Assembly (NCBI GenBank): GCA_014529385.2 | Contig: CM043958.1 | Location: forward strand, 82,949,525-83,013,524 | From: Adiantum capillus-veneris | Lineage: Eukaryota > Streptophyta > Polypodiopsida > Polypodiales > Pteridaceae | Reading direction: 5' to 3' | Length of the DNA stretch: 64,000 bases | Shown: one piece after another, positions 14,181 to 26,891 of the stretch | Layout: every line of letters begins with the position of its first letter | Position numbering within the stretch: the stretch's first letter is position 1 | Translations under genes and position numbers: made by a program | Notes under the pieces: model-generated | What the model was told of the DNA's origin: nothing | What the model saw: only the letters and a program-made list of their open reading frames with translations | Database searches by the model: none

Positions 14181-15750
14181 TTGATCTCAGATTCTAGAGA
14201 GTCAGAATCATACGAAGAAGCTATGCATCACAAATCTAAAGAAGAATGGATGAAGAGCATGCAAGTGGAGATGGACTCACTACATCACAACCAAACATGG
14301 GAGTTGGTTGAGTTGCCTAAAGGTAAGTGGGCACTTCAAAACAAGTGGGTGTACAAGTTAAAGGAAGAAGAAGGTGGGAAGAAAAGGTACAAGTCTAGTC
14401 TTGTGGTAAAAGGGTTTTCTCAAAAGAAAGGTATTGACTTCAATGAAATATTTTCTCCTGTTGTAAAAATGAACTCAATTAGTCTTGTCTTAAGCCTTGT
14501 GGCTGCTCATGATCTAAATCTTGAGCAAATGGATGGAAATACGGCATTCCCTCACGGTGACTTGGAGGAAGAAATTGCATGCTTCAACCAAAGGGCTATG
14601 ACATAAAAGGTAAGGAGAAAATGGTTTGCAGATTAAAGAAGAGCTTGTATGGTTTATAGCAAGCATCAAGATAGTGGTACTTGAAGTTCGATTGATGGAT
14701 GTTAGATCATGGATTCAGAAGATGCAACTCAGATCATTGCGTCTACACAAAGAATTTGGAAGATGGAAAGTTCATCATCCTAATGTTGTATGTTGATGAC
14801 ATGATGATTGCAAGTGCTAACATGCAGGACATCAAAGACCTAAAGAAGAACTATCTAAATATTTTTCAATGAAATATCTAGGTGTTGCAAAGAGGATACT
14901 CGGTATGAAGATATCAAGGGACGGGACGAAGAAGACAAGAAAGCTATCTCAAGAGGATTACATCAAGAAGGTACTAGAAAGGTTTGCAATGCAAAATGCA
15001 AAAACGGTTTCTACACCTTTGGCTAGTCATTTTAAACTAACCAAGTATATGTGTCCAAAGACACAAGAGGAGATAGCCTATATGTCTAAAGTTCCATATG
15101 CTACAGCTGTAGGTTCTCTTACGTATGCTACGGTTTGGACAAGGCCAAACATTGCACATGTAGTGGGAGTTGTAAGTAGGTTCATGGACAACCTAGGTAA
15201 AGAGCATTGGCAAGCTATGAAGTGGATACTTAGGTACCTAAAAGGGAAAAAAACAAATGCTTTGTATTTTGGAGGAACTGATATTTTTCTAGAAGGGTAT
15301 GCTGATGCAGATATGGCAGGTGACAAAGATACTCAAAGGAGAACTAATGGCTATGTCTTCACGGTTGGAGGCACATCAGTAAGCTAGGCTTCAAAGCTGC
15401 AGAAAGTGGTCTCACTTTCTACCACGGAAGCAGATTATGTAGCAATGACGGAGACAAGAAAAGAAATTTTGTGGCTTCAGATATTCTTAGAAGATCTTGG
15501 ATACAAATAAGAAAATTGTGTATTGTAAAGTGATAGCCAAAGCGCTATCCATCTTGCAAAGATCTCAGCCTTTCATTCAAAGACAAAGCACATTGAAGTG
15601 AGATATCACTTCATACGCACTCTTTTGGAAGAGGGACAGCTAAAGCTAGGAAAGGTACATACAAGTGAAAATCCTACAGACATGTTTACAAAGGTGGTCA
15701 ACAAGGAGAAGTTGAGCTTTTGCTCATCTTCAATCGGCATTCAAGGATAA
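14181..15750 (+). pseudogene. Copia A reverse transcriptase and RNase H
   Basis: The RT start is visible as EEWMKSMQVEMDSL, ALQNKWVYKLK and FSQKKGIDFNEIFSPV. The usual QMDVKTAFLHGDL motif is changed here to QMDGNTAFPHGDL. The catalytic YVDDM lies near 14790 in another frame, and the stretch before it (14640-14700) has stops. Then come the connection (VSTPLASHFKL) and RNase H (GYADADMAGDKDTQRRTNGY near 15300; STTEADYVAMTE near 15420; KTKHIEVRYHFIR near 15590). The frame ends at 15748. Several frameshifts and stops make it inactive. Confidence 0.9.
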
Positions 15751-15800
15751 GAAGCCAGGATGGAAAGCAATCACAGGTTTGGTTTGGAGATCAGTCTCCA

Positions 15801-15809
15801 AGTGGGAGA
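15801..15809 (+). other. Polypurine tract of copia A
   Basis: AGTGGGAGA lies one base before the 3' LTR start (TGTTACG at 15811). It is the usual copia plus-strand primer context. Confidence 0.8.
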
Positions 15810-15810
15810 T

Positions 15811-16788
<978 letters not shown>

Positions 16789-17535
16789 CCTACATCCCCA
16801 AGAACCAAGACGTACATCAATGCCATGCACAATATTCTAGACGCCACAAGAACATGTTGCATCATATAAGCCCACATAGGATAATTGTCCCCATCCAATC
16901 TGTCCTTAGCAGCAAACATCTTGAACACATTTGTGTTGTTGTCAGCCATGGTAAATGTTGCACCTGATGTGATAACTGCCCAAAAAAGGAGAAACAAAGT
17001 AGGAACAACACGTGCTTTATAGCACAAACCGTAGAAGACTGTAAGGATCCTGTTATACAAAAAATGGCACTAACAAAAAATTTGTGCAAAATGACAAAAT
17101 AGCCTATGCAAAGTACTGCCTGTAGTGGAAACGAAGGCCGAGATGATTCTAACTCAAAAGAGCAGACTAAACTCTTTGAGATTTCCAAAAAAATTTGTCA
17201 ACCTGCGAACGCTCGCCAAAGCTCGTTGAAATTGGAGAAAGTGAGCAGGCGTGTGTTGGAGCTGTTGGCGACTAAGCCCGGGAGGACGTAACCTTCTCTG
17301 ATACCAATTGTTGGAATTAGGGTTGCAGGAAAACACACACATCTTGGAGAAGACAAAGGAATCTTGAGGCACACAACAGAGAGTGTATTACTTAGTGTGC
17401 AACAGGAAAAATAGATAGCCCTAGAGTGATGAGTGTATATACAATGCACGGGGGGAAAACCTCCTAAAGAGTGAAAAAATGCCCCGACAATCCTAATGTG
17501 TTCACACACATCACTACCACATGTATATGGTAACA
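16789..17535 (-). mobile_element. Copia family B fragment, right part (5' LTR and gag start)
   Basis: Continuation of the fragment at 8773-9290. On the minus strand, the 5' LTR is 17309-17535 (TGTTGGAATTAG...GGTAACA), the primer site precedes it (rc of CTCTGATACCAAT), and the gag start codon is at 16949 (MADNN, then VFKMFAAKDRLDGDNYPMW). Compared with 44585-45301 it is colinear and collapses onto one copy once element A and one CCTAC are discounted. Only the 5' end of family B is present in this locus. Confidence 0.88.
17309..17535 (-). repeat. Copia B 5' LTR (fragment copy)
   Basis: 227 bp, matching the two LTRs at 40206-40430 and 45076-45301 with scattered differences. It begins TGTT and ends AACA on the plus strand. 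Confidence 0.88.
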
Positions 17536-18132
17536 TTCAAGTGCTTCAATTGTCAAGTTTAGCAAAGTCAGAATGTCAAATGTAGAACTTGTGGTCTTGG
17601 GAAAAGTTTTGGCATCAAGAGAAGTTTTTGAACTTGTTGTAAATCAAGAAATGCCATAAAATTCTTGAGAAATGAGTCAAACTTGCTAGAGGGCATGGAG
17701 GGTCCAAACAGACTCCAAATGGGATGGAATTAGATAGATAGTTTGGATTGGGGTTCTTCTTCAACTCCAAATCATCAGAAGAGACAAATGCCAAAGAGAT
17801 TGATCATACTCGAGACAAAATATTCCAATTGCAAAAGAAGTAAGCCATAGCTTCCCAAAGCATATTTTACCAGATGGTATCACCAGAAGTTCAAATTTTG
17901 TTCCAGCATGGATCGCGATCCATGACCTCCTCAGTCAAAATTGACCTGCAACCACTTGCCCTAGCATTTCTAGTTGTCTTGGATGCACTGGTGAATTTTG
18001 GTCAATTTTGGACTTGTTTTGATCAAGTTATGGTCATTTTTCATTTTATGGTCAAGCTTGCGTTTTAGCAACTTTTCTCGACAACTTTTTGGACAACTTT
18101 TGCATCTAATTACATGATTTTTTGATCACAGA
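17536..18132. other. No gene seen
   Basis: About 600 bases of AT-rich sequence. The 17874-18068 frame has no recognisable domain. It may be leader sequence for the coding-like stretch starting at 18133. Confidence 0.4.
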
Positions 18133-18908
18133 ATGCCTCACAAACGTCCAAGGAAGCAATGGGAAGCTCCCCCCTACCAGGTGATGGAGATTTCATCAAA
18201 TGAGAAAGCCCACATATCGAAGGAGGAGCTAGCTAAGATATCGGCTAATATAAATATTGGCAGATTTGAATCCATAGTAAAGACTACCATCTTTCCCAAG
18301 GAATTTGGATGTTGCATCAACAACAGGAAGTCATTGAAGGATCTAAGTGCCTACGGATGGACACTTTCAATACAATGGATAGGCTACTAATTTGACACAC
18401 AAAGATGGAGAAGTAGTGAAAGTCTGAATCACCTCTAACATGATCAACCAAGCATTGCATTTACCACATAGATATCATAACTTGCTTCTCAAGACCAAAC
18501 CATAGATAATGACAAAGCATTTGTCCAACAACAAGGGCACAAGTTCACTTACAAGGACTTGGTATACTCAACGACGAAGTTGCCATTGCGACTAATATCC
18601 TAGCATCTCAAGGTCCAAAAATGCATAGGTACACCAAGCCAAACCTGCACATTGCAATAGTATTGGCCATAGGGATTTCAAAGCAAAGAGTGATTCGTTG
18701 TGACTTGGGAGCTTACATACTTGAAAATCTATTCAAAGCCAACCTCAAAAGTAGTGAAAGAAACAAAACTTACATGAATAGAGGGCCATTGCAAACCAGA
18801 ATTGTCTACCAAGCACTTGGGTTGATAGACCAGTTTCCACAAATTGAGTTGCAGCTCGACCTCCTGCATAAATCAAAGCATGCAGTCAAACTAGTGGCAG
18901 GACCCTGA
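18133..18908 (+). pseudogene. Unrecognised decayed coding sequence
   Basis: An ATG at 18133 opens MPHKRPRKQW followed by a basic and polar segment to 18390. A second coding-like stretch at 18621-18908 includes the stretch RVIRCDLGAYILENLF, then QTRIVYQALGLIDQFPQ. Between them, short readable pieces (NMINQALHLPHRY; HKFTYKDLVYSTTKLPL) lie in different frames with stops, so the original protein was longer and is now broken. The SNMINQAL--LP and DLGAYILENL phrases recall the gag-like or 'putative plant transposon protein' type sometimes found in plant elements, but I cannot assign it. Function unknown. Confidence 0.35.
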
Positions 18909-19301
18909 ATGGCTCAAAGAGAAAATAAATCAAGAGGAAAAATCTCTCAAACAAAAACAAATGATAGTGAAGAAACAGAGTCAGATGTCAAACTCAACGG
19001 GGAAATCAAACCAAGAAATAGAGACACGCCTTCAAAATTTTAGGACTCTGAGGATGAAGAAGATGACAAAGAGGAGGAAGTGTTTACTCTCCATTGATTG
19101 TGGATCAAATGGAAGTCAACAGAATAGAAAGAACAAATACCTGTCTCTCAGACACAAAGATACATGGAAGAAGCTCAGGGGCTAATAGAGAACAACAAAA
19201 GAAGGTAGCAGAGGAGAAGAAAAGGCTAGAAGTAGATGCACACGATGAAGGAGATAATGATCAAGATAGACCATTGGAGCAACAAAAGGTAGAAATACCT
19301 C

Positions 19302-19545
19302 GAGGGGGTGCACTTTGTAATTATGTTAATGTATAATGTGAGTTCAATATGAGGGGTTTTTTAATGAAAAAATTTTAGGCAACTTAACAGAGATACATTA
19401 AAATAAGGGGGTTTTATATTCAATTTTGGAAAAAAAAAATCATAAAATAAGGGGTGATATTATTGATTTAGACATGTTAAAAGAGGGGTTTTTTAAATAC
19501 CCCGCGAACACACGTTATATAAGGGGTACTGAACGGTGAACCCCT
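19302..19545. mobile_element. Possible small non-autonomous element (MITE-like)
   Basis: About 245 bp of AT-rich DNA bounded by imperfect inverted ends (GGGGGTGCAC on the left; GGTGAACCCC on the right) and by TCGA on both sides. Inside, GGGGTTTTTTAA occurs twice in direct orientation (near 19355 and 19485). It interrupts a coding-like, Glu/Lys-rich stretch. The inverted ends are short and imperfect, so the call is weak. Confidence 0.25.
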
Positions 19546-20213
19546 CGAGAGAAAGACTATAAAAGATAAAGCAGTATAAGAGCAGGACAGCCACTGCTAA
19601 TGTGGAGCTTGGCGACACCATGCGGAAATGCATCCACAATGAGCTTAAGTGAAAAGCTAAACAATGAGCTCAAGAGGAGCCAAAAAAGCATAAAATGGAT
19701 GAACTCAATTTGTTAGACAACTCTTCTTAGTCTAAGAAAAAAGACATGGGCCATAAAGAAGAACCAAGGGAGGAGACGGGTGTGAAAGCTCTCAAAATTC
19801 ACACAAAAGATGTACCACCCCTCTCCACCAAGCCAATCACCCCTCCTCTTGCTCAAGACTCCAATGACAAAGCAGGAAAGCAAAACAAACAGCCTAATCA
19901 ACTACTGTGGGTACAACCCATTGTCAAAGATACTAAAAGGAAAAAAAGGTGGAAGAACCGGAAAGGACGGAGCAGACTCCCCCTAGAAATCAAAAGCAAA
20001 AGAAAGATAAGACTAGGGAAGTGTCAAAGGTTATAGATCTAGAAGTTGATATCTTTAGCAGATCGAATACATTAGAAGGAATACCGGTGTTCCTCACACA
20101 AGAGTAATAATTGAGGATGGAGATCAACTCATCTGATCTTTTGACATTGATGAACATTTAGAGCATATCAAGCTACAATTACAATGTGAAAAGGCAATTA
20201 TAGCCTCCAAGAG

Positions 20214-20410
20214 TTGGATTTGGAAGAGGCCAAAGCCGAAGCTGAAAAAGCAAAAGGTGCAAGTCAAGAGCTACAACACCAAGTTCAGGAGCTTCAAGGT
20301 AGGCAATCAAAGCTACGTGCCGAGCTAGACAAGGGAAAAAAGAATGCTGCTTACTATTACAAAGAAGCTCAAAATTTCAACAAGGTGAACACCCATGTAA
20401 GATCCCCAAT
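20214..20410 (+). pseudogene. Coiled-coil-coding fragment
   Basis: The frame starting at 20214 gives about 58 residues rich in Glu, Lys, Ala and Gln (SQELQHQVQELQGRQSKLRA), with heptad-like spacing typical of a coiled coil. Lys/Glu-rich pieces upstream (18960-19300 and 19746-20036) may be parts of the same decayed gene. AAG/GTGAAC near 20385 would be a possible splice donor. A similar Glu/Lys coil is readable near 29560, on the far side of element C. Confidence 0.35.
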
Positions 20411-20825
20411 TTCTGGGTCTCTTCTAAAAATAAGAAAAATAACTTTCTATATCTATTTCTCCAAATTTTGACTTAAGATGCTTGATTGACAGTATTGGAA
20501 GGTTCTAAAGTGAAAAGCAAGGTCGTTTCCATGTTCCACTAGCTTAGACGGACGTTTGGTTCAGTTTTGGAAAAATTCGTTATTTTTAGCTCTTTGTGCT
20601 TTTTGGCGTTTTTGAAAAGCATTGTGCTTTTCACGATGACCTAAATATAAAAATATTAATTTTAGTTTCCATCAGACTTAAAAATGATCACCGGGAACAA
20701 AAAATGGGACCAAACGAGATTTTTACGGGAAATAATTTATAAAAAGACGTACAGTAAATATGTCGGGGCAGTACGAAAAAGTCATAATTATGTCGGGATA
20801 TTATGGTGTGGCATAGTCTAGCCAC
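20411..20825. other. No gene seen; flank of Ty3 element C
   Basis: AT-rich sequence without coding character, ending GCCAC directly before the TGTCAT start of the LTR-derived sequence at 20826. Confidence 0.4.
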
Positions 20826-21464
20826 TGTCATAAAATCTAATATCTGACCAACCCAAATGATTTTCTCATATTAAACTGATCTTTAATGTGGGAGAATAAA
20901 CGAGAACAAGGGTTAAGATATAGATGTTCTTATAGATCTATTTAAGCACGGGGCAATGGTAAAGGGGCCCATATGAAAAAAGGTCTATCAAAGAGAAAGG
21001 TTAACTAATGGAGCAAAAGACCTTAGGGTTGTCTTCATTAAAGCCTCCAAAGGTAAGTGTTAAAAGCTTTAAGACATAGTCTTTAAAATTTTACTCTTTA
21101 GTCACTAAAGTCCACGTAGGAAAGGGGGTAGCTTGCTTAAGCTAGGGCTGTGCTTAAGCAGGGGGTCTGCCTCCTTACCAAGTTCAAAATACTTGCTATT
21201 AAAGAGGGGGCGAGCCCTACAAAAGCGGGGGGGGGGGGGGGTAGATAGTAAGTGAGCACCTCACCAAGGACCCATACCCTTATGAAAGGAAAGGGGCCAC
21301 TTGTCAAGTGTAGAGACACACTACTCAAGCAAGTAGGGGTTGTGCTTAAGCAGGGGCTATGCTTAAGCAAGGGGGGTGCTAGATTAGCCTCACAAAGGGA
21401 AAGAAGGACACTTGTCAAGAGGCTACACACCTTGCCCCAATGGGAGCCCAGCTCTCATTGGCTA
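20826..21464 (+). repeat. Inverted partial LTR of element C
   Basis: Runs parallel to the reverse complement of 25510-26150 with about 97% identity by eye, beginning at the LTR start TGTCAT and ending at GGCTA (21464). It is joined to the pol sequence in opposite orientation. A poly-G run at about 21227-21240 matches a shorter run in the other copy. The last 16 or so codons of the long minus-strand frame that ends at 21415 come from this inverted LTR and are not RNase H. Confidence 0.88.
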
Positions 21465-24282
21465 AGTCGTGTAGTGGTACTGCTACTTGAGAGAATTTTG
21501 CTATGAAGCATCTATAGTATGCACACATACCAACAAAGCTTCTTAGCTCATGTAGATTTCTTGGGTTAGGCCATGATTTTATTACCTCTAACTTTGATGG
21601 ATCCATTTGGATAACATCTTTAGAGATAATATGACCTAGGTATTGAATCTCTTGAAGGAAGAATTCGCTTTTCTTTTGGTTGAGAAAAAGCTTGTTCTCC
21701 CTCAATGCTTGAAAAATCACTTGGAGATGTTGCTTATGTTCCTCCAAAGACTTGGAGTAGATGATGATATCATCAAAGAACACTCCATTGAATTTGCGAT
21801 ATGGTCTAAAAATTTTCTCCATCAAACGATTGAACGTAGCTGGTGCATTAGTCAAGCCAAAAGGCATGACTAGATATTTATAAAGACCAAACGTTGTGCG
21901 AAACGCGGTCTTTAAGATATCTTCATCCACTATCCTTATTTGATGATAGCCACTCTTAAGGTCAATCCTACTGAAGTAGGTAGAGCCTTGTAGCTTATCA
22001 AACAGATCTTCTACCCGAGGTACTGGAAATCTTTTTTTGATAGTGATATGGTTTAGTGCTTGATAGTCCACACACATACGGTATGTACCATCTTGCTTTT
22101 GCACTAAAAGGACTGGAGAACAAAAGGGAGAGAAACTAGGCCTCACCATCCCTTTGTCTACCAGCTCTTGTACTTGCCTCATGATCTCCTCTTGTTGAGC
22201 TTGTGAGACTCGATAAGAAGGCTTGTTAGGTGGTGAGCTTCCAGGAAGGAGCTCAATACGATGGTCATCATCCCCTCGTTTTGGAGGTAAGTCCATAGGG
22301 ATATCATCGATGAACACATCTTGGAATCCTTTTAGAAAATTAGACAAGTCTAACTCTTCTTGATTCCTACCATTTACATTTGATGAAACATTAGTATCTT
22401 TTAGAGACTCTTTGACAAAAATCATGTACGCAGAAACTGAGCTCTTCATTGACTTATCAAAAGCAAGAGGATTTACAAGTGGAATAGTGCGACCACGCTC
22501 ACTAGCATCTATATACATGTTCTTTCCCCTGTAGGTGAAGTAGATTCTCCTTTCAGGGAACTTCATGTTGGTAGCCATGCAATCAAACCATGGTGCCCCT
22601 AGGATAACATCCTCATGTTGGAGAGAAGAGATGAAGAAGTCTTCCTTGTCGACATAGCTTTGGACATGAAGCCTCAACTTCCCAATCAAGGGAGTAACGG
22701 AGGCTTGTTGTCCCTTGAAAGCTGCATCAGCCACTACTATATCTCCCATCTCAAAATCTTGAATGCCCAACTTGGTGGCCAGCTCCATTGATATGAAGTT
22801 GAGAGTAGAGCCAGGGTCAAACAAGATGAAGGCATCATGCTCTCTTACCTTTCCCCAAGCATAGGAAAGTGATGATCCTTTGCAATGAGCATCCTCTTTT
22901 GGAGCTTCGATGGTGGAGGCCCTAGGAGTCTCATTGCGAGTATTCTTCTTGGGGCAAGAACGATAGCCATGTCCTTGCTCCCCACACTTGAAACACTTGT
23001 GGTCCTTGCGAAAAGCTTCAAGCTCTTCAGGAGAGAGTTTGTTTTTACCTTTGTAAACTCCCTTCTCCTTGGACCGATTGTTGTTGGTGTTGGTGGAATT
23101 GGCTTGGGAAGTATTTTGAACATTGGTTTTTCCCTTTGCATCAGTTTTGTCTTTGTTTTCCATGGGCTTGACATTACGTCTAGCCCCTTGATGGAAATTG
23201 ATGCGTGAAGCAACCATGGTGTGATGGATTACTTTGCTAATAGTACCAGGCCGTTGAGAGTTGATGTATTCGGCCATCTCTTCAGGTAATCCTGCACAGA
23301 ATTGCTGCCTTTGCTCGGCAAAGTCTATCTTTTGAAAAACAGTAGCCTTGAGATGTAAATCCCAAAACTTGTCTACATATTTGTGGATAGATTCATGGGA
23401 GAGGAGCTTCAAGCTGTGCCATTCGGTAAGCCCTTTGTCCCTTGCATTGCTTGCAAGCAATTGCTTCATGATGGAAACTCGTAGAGTTTTCCATGTCTTT
23501 GGGGCTTCACCATTTCCACGAAGGCTAGCCCACCATTGACGAGCTGATTTTTGGAAGTGCATAGCTACATGGCGTAGCTTGGAGGACTCTGTGAAGCCCT
23601 CATCTCCAAAGGTCGCATCAAATTGCTGAATGAAGGCCAACACTTTGTCGGTAGCACCAGAGGTGCCATCATAGGTGAGAAAAGAGATACTCTTTCCTCC
23701 CTCCTTGAACTTCTCTAGCTTTTGTGACCTTCGCCATGCAGGAAATGATTTGCGATGTCCTCCCCTCTTGTATTCTCTAGGAGAATAGCCATAACTTTCG
23801 TCGGAAGAGGAGGATAGTGAAGAAGAAGGAGAAGAGGGTGACCTCTTCCTAGCCCTTTTCTTCCTTTGTTTCCTCTCTTGCCTTTCAGAATGATGAGGAG
23901 AAGGACTATGTGTTGATCTTTTCCTCTTGGGAGGAGTGGACGATCATCTAGACCGCCGTCTTCGTGGAGCCACATCTTCAGAGGAACTTAAACTTTCATT
24001 GCTTTCTTGATCCTTGGATTCCTCCTCTCGAATGGGAGAGAGTCTTCTTTTGGGGGTCTCTTCAAGAGGCCTTCTAAGCTCTCTCTCCTCTTGGAGAGGA
24101 AGGGAAATTCCATAAGCACAAAGTTGTTGAGTAACTTCGGCTTGCAAAGTAGGGTTGCCCATAGCTTGCTGCAACCTAGTAACAAGATAATTCACAATCA
24201 TGGGAGCATCATCATTAGCACCTTCATGTGCAAAATCAAAGCTATCAATGTTCATTCTACTCTCTTGATTATTGTCAGCCAT
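21465..24282 (-). pseudogene. Element C gag-protease-RT, truncated
   Basis: One minus-strand frame from the ATG at 24282 (MADNNQESRMN), broken only by a TGA at 23944-23946 (one C-to-T step from CGA). Order: N-terminal segment; an RS-rich basic tract (near 23790-23960); gag body (FTESSKLRHVAMHFQKSARQ); CCHC knuckle CFKCGEQGHGYRSC; protease motif LFDPGST; and RT with MCVDYQALNHI, FSRIDLKSGYHQIRI and the active site FFDDIIIYS. It stops at LHDL, where element D continues to RNase H. RT and protease motifs are intact, but the protein is truncated and lacks RNase H and integrase. Confidence 0.9.
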
Positions 24283-24675
24283 GTTAAAATTTATGTGTGT
24301 ACTTAGTGTATGCTTTGGCAATTCAAACCTTAGTTGCCACTCCTCTTAGCCTTTGAAAATCGGCTCTTAAGTATCTACATCCACAGCTCGAAGTGGTTAA
24401 TTATAGAGATTAGAGGAGTAGTTCTAACATAGCAGAGTTGCCGAGGGTTAGCTCCTTTCGGACTTCTTATGGCTCAATAATGGTAAAGCCGTACGCAAGT
24501 CTAAAAAGACTCCATTATTAATTCCAAAGCTCCCGAGGTGTGCACCATCCCCCACATAGTGGGCTCAACAAAACCGATAATAGATCCCAGTTCCACTTAC
24601 CCTAATATAATTAACAACATCAACCATTTATAGGCTACTTAAGGACCTCTCTTCTTAAGCAAGAAAAGAGAAACC

Positions 24676-24692
24676 AAATGCTCTGATACCAA
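24676..24692 (-). other. Primer-binding site of element C, tRNA-Met
   Basis: The minus strand reads TTGGTATCAGAGCATTT directly after the 5' LTR, an exact match to the common TGGTATCAGAGC primer site. Confidence 0.88.
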
Positions 24693-26150
24693 TGTAATGG
24701 AATTAGCCTTTTAACTTGAGTTGGAGCGGAAAGTAAATAACACACTGAGCATGTCCTTGAGTATTCATTAGTGTGTAGATGTATAGTGAGAAAGAAAGTG
24801 CTTGGGTAGAGAGAGAGCAAAACTTAACACACTACTTCATTAACATGGCATGATCAATACTTGTAAAAGAGAGTGAGAGTTTAGAGAAATTGACACCAAT
24901 AGAGGACCGGATTAGTTGGAGCCGGTCCCCCCTCCAATAGGCATTTGTATTATAGATTCTTCCATGACGAAAGACTTGTTTACAATACAATTGTTTGTGT
25001 TCCTTGAGACCTTCTTGATGAGATGAAGATGGTAAGCTTCACTCACCAAGCATTAGCATAACTACAACAATAAACATGATTAGCATGAACTTGAAAAAAA
25101 TGCCCAGCCTCAATCCCAAGACCTCAAACACCATGAAAGGTGAGGAGAGCTAGCAGGGAGTGAGGAAGAAGAGAGAAGTAGAAGTAGCTCTACTAGAAAG
25201 AAATAACCCCTTGCACATAATCACTCATAGCTCTTGTAGCATAACTTAGCTTAGAGTTAATGGAGATTAGAGAGATTGATAAGCAAGCATAAGCATTCTC
25301 TTGTGTGGATTTGCATCCATAGCCAAGAGCTTGTGGTAGTAGGCACTCAACTTCTCAGGATTGGAGAAGGAGATGGAATCCTTGCTTCACAAGAGTGTGT
25401 GAAGGGAATAATGAAGGAGAGAGAGCTCGTGGCAGGCTCAAATGAGAGAGAGATAGAGCTAGCTAGTTCAACCCCCTTTCCTAGGGCTCCTTTGAAGCTG
25501 ATTGGGCCATGTAGCCCTCTAGCCAATGAGAGCTGGGCTCCCATTGGGGCAAGGTGTGTAGCCTCTTGACAAGTTTCCTTCTTTCCCTTTGTGAGGCTAA
25601 GCTAGCACCCCCCTTGCTTAAGCACAACCCCTGCTTAAGCACAACCCCTACTTGCTTGAGTAGTGTGTCTCTACACTTGACAAGTGGCCCCTTTCCTTTC
25701 ATAAGGGTATGGGTCCTTGGTGAGGTGCTCACTTACTATCTACCCCCCCCCCTTGTAGGGCTCGCCCCCTCTTTAATAGCAAGTATTTTGAACTTGCTAA
25801 GCAGGCAGCCCCCCTGCTTAAGCACAACCCTAGCTTAAGCAAGCTACCCCCTTGCCTACTTGGACTTTAGTGACTAAAGAGTAAAATTTTAAAGACTATG
25901 TCTTAAAGATTTTAACACTTAACTTTGGAGGCTTTAATGAAGACAACCCTAAGGTCTTTTGCTCCATTAGTTAACCTTTCTCTTTGTAGACCTTTTTTCA
26001 TATGGGCCCCTTTACCATTGGCCCCGTGCTTAAATAGATCTATAAGAACATCTATATCTTAACCCTTGTTCTCGTTTATTCTCCCACATTAAATGATCAT
26101 TTTAATATGAGAAAATCATTTGGGTTGGTTAGATATTAGATTTTATGACA
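24693..26150 (-). repeat. 5' LTR of element C
   Basis: 1,458 bp; on the minus strand it begins TGTCATAAAATC and ends CCATTACA. It has the same start as the LTRs of elements D and E. The plus-strand frames at 25276-25569 and 25554-25838 lie inside it and are not genes. Confidence 0.9.
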
Positions 26151-26880
26151 GCTATGGTTTCCATTAGTTAGCTAGATACTGCTCGGATGGTCAATTTTGC
26201 TGTAAAAATTAAATGGTAAGTGGGAGAGTTGACCACCAAAATCAAAGGCTTGTTTTTAGGAAAGCAAGAGTCTTTTTAGAAAAGAGAGAGGAGGAGTTTA
26301 GTTTAGAGCCTCTTTTCTTAGAAGCAAAGCTTCTTTTTAGAGACTCAAAATCGTGCATCAGATTCCGTGTCCGCAAAAAAATGAAAAAAACAACCACGAA
26401 CGTGCGCGAACTATCTCTGTTTGCTTCACTCTATTCTTAGCTTGTGATTTTGGCCTTGAGAGCCTATATAAAGACCCCTCTCCCTTCACTTTGAAGACAC
26501 ACACTCTCAGAAGCGGAAGCTCTCTTGCCTTGACGTCGGAGTTACCTTCTCACCCTCAACCTCTCTCCCTCAAGCTCTTACCTTCAAGCCATCTCTCAGC
26601 TACCATCTGTTGCATCTACTACTACAAGACTATACGTATTTATTATAAAGAGTGGTGCAAGCTCTTCATCACCATCTCCATAAGCTCTTCTCTCTCGAGA
26701 AGAAGAAGGAGAAGTAATTCTCTCTCTCTACTTGCTTATTTCATTCTCTCTCGTTTCACGGTGTATGCGCTCTCCGGAAGCTTTCATGGCGAATACCTCT
26801 ATGTAGCTCTCATCACCTCTCTCTTGTGGCAGAGCAAGAAGCCTTTTAACAGTCCCTAATCGATTCTAAATCATGGTGAG
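26151..26880 (+). promoter_or_regulatory. TATA-containing, CT-rich leader-like region
   Basis: CTATATAAAG at about 26464-26473 is followed by about 400 bases of C- and T-rich sequence and then an ATG near 26874 in the context AATCATGG, which runs into a (TC)n array (26897-26934). This resembles a plant promoter with a CT-rich leader, or the R-U5 part of an LTR. The 168-codon frame at 26353-26859 starts before the TATA box and has no recognisable domain. No matching second copy was found in the window, so I cannot say whether it is a host or an element promoter. Confidence 0.35.
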
Positions 26881-26891
26881 AAGCTCTAAAC

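Larger units (their letters stand above)
20826..26150 (-). mobile_element. Ty3 element C with inverted LTR ends
   Basis: A truncated Ty3 element read on the minus strand: full 5' LTR (24693-26150), tRNA-Met primer site, gag, protease, and RT up to about the RNase H boundary at 21465. There the internal region joins 639 bp of the same LTR in the opposite orientation (20826-21464). Both outer ends are therefore U3 ends (TGTCATAAAATC), inward-facing. RNase H, integrase and a normal 3' LTR are absent. Flanks are GCCAC on the left and GCTAT on the right; they differ at two C/T positions, so a target duplication is possible but not shown. Confidence 0.88.

Noticed and set aside
21137-21506. Pairs of open frames repeated at 25481-25838
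   Set aside because: Both sets lie in the inverted LTR arms of element C; the repetition reflects the LTR, not a gene family.
22885-23208. Plus-strand frame opposite element C gag-pol (and 52760-53509 in another frame over element D gag)
   Set aside because: Shadow frames of the real gag-pol coding strand.
26353-26859. 168-codon plus-strand frame
   Set aside because: It begins upstream of the TATA box and covers a CT-rich leader-like stretch; no domain is visible.
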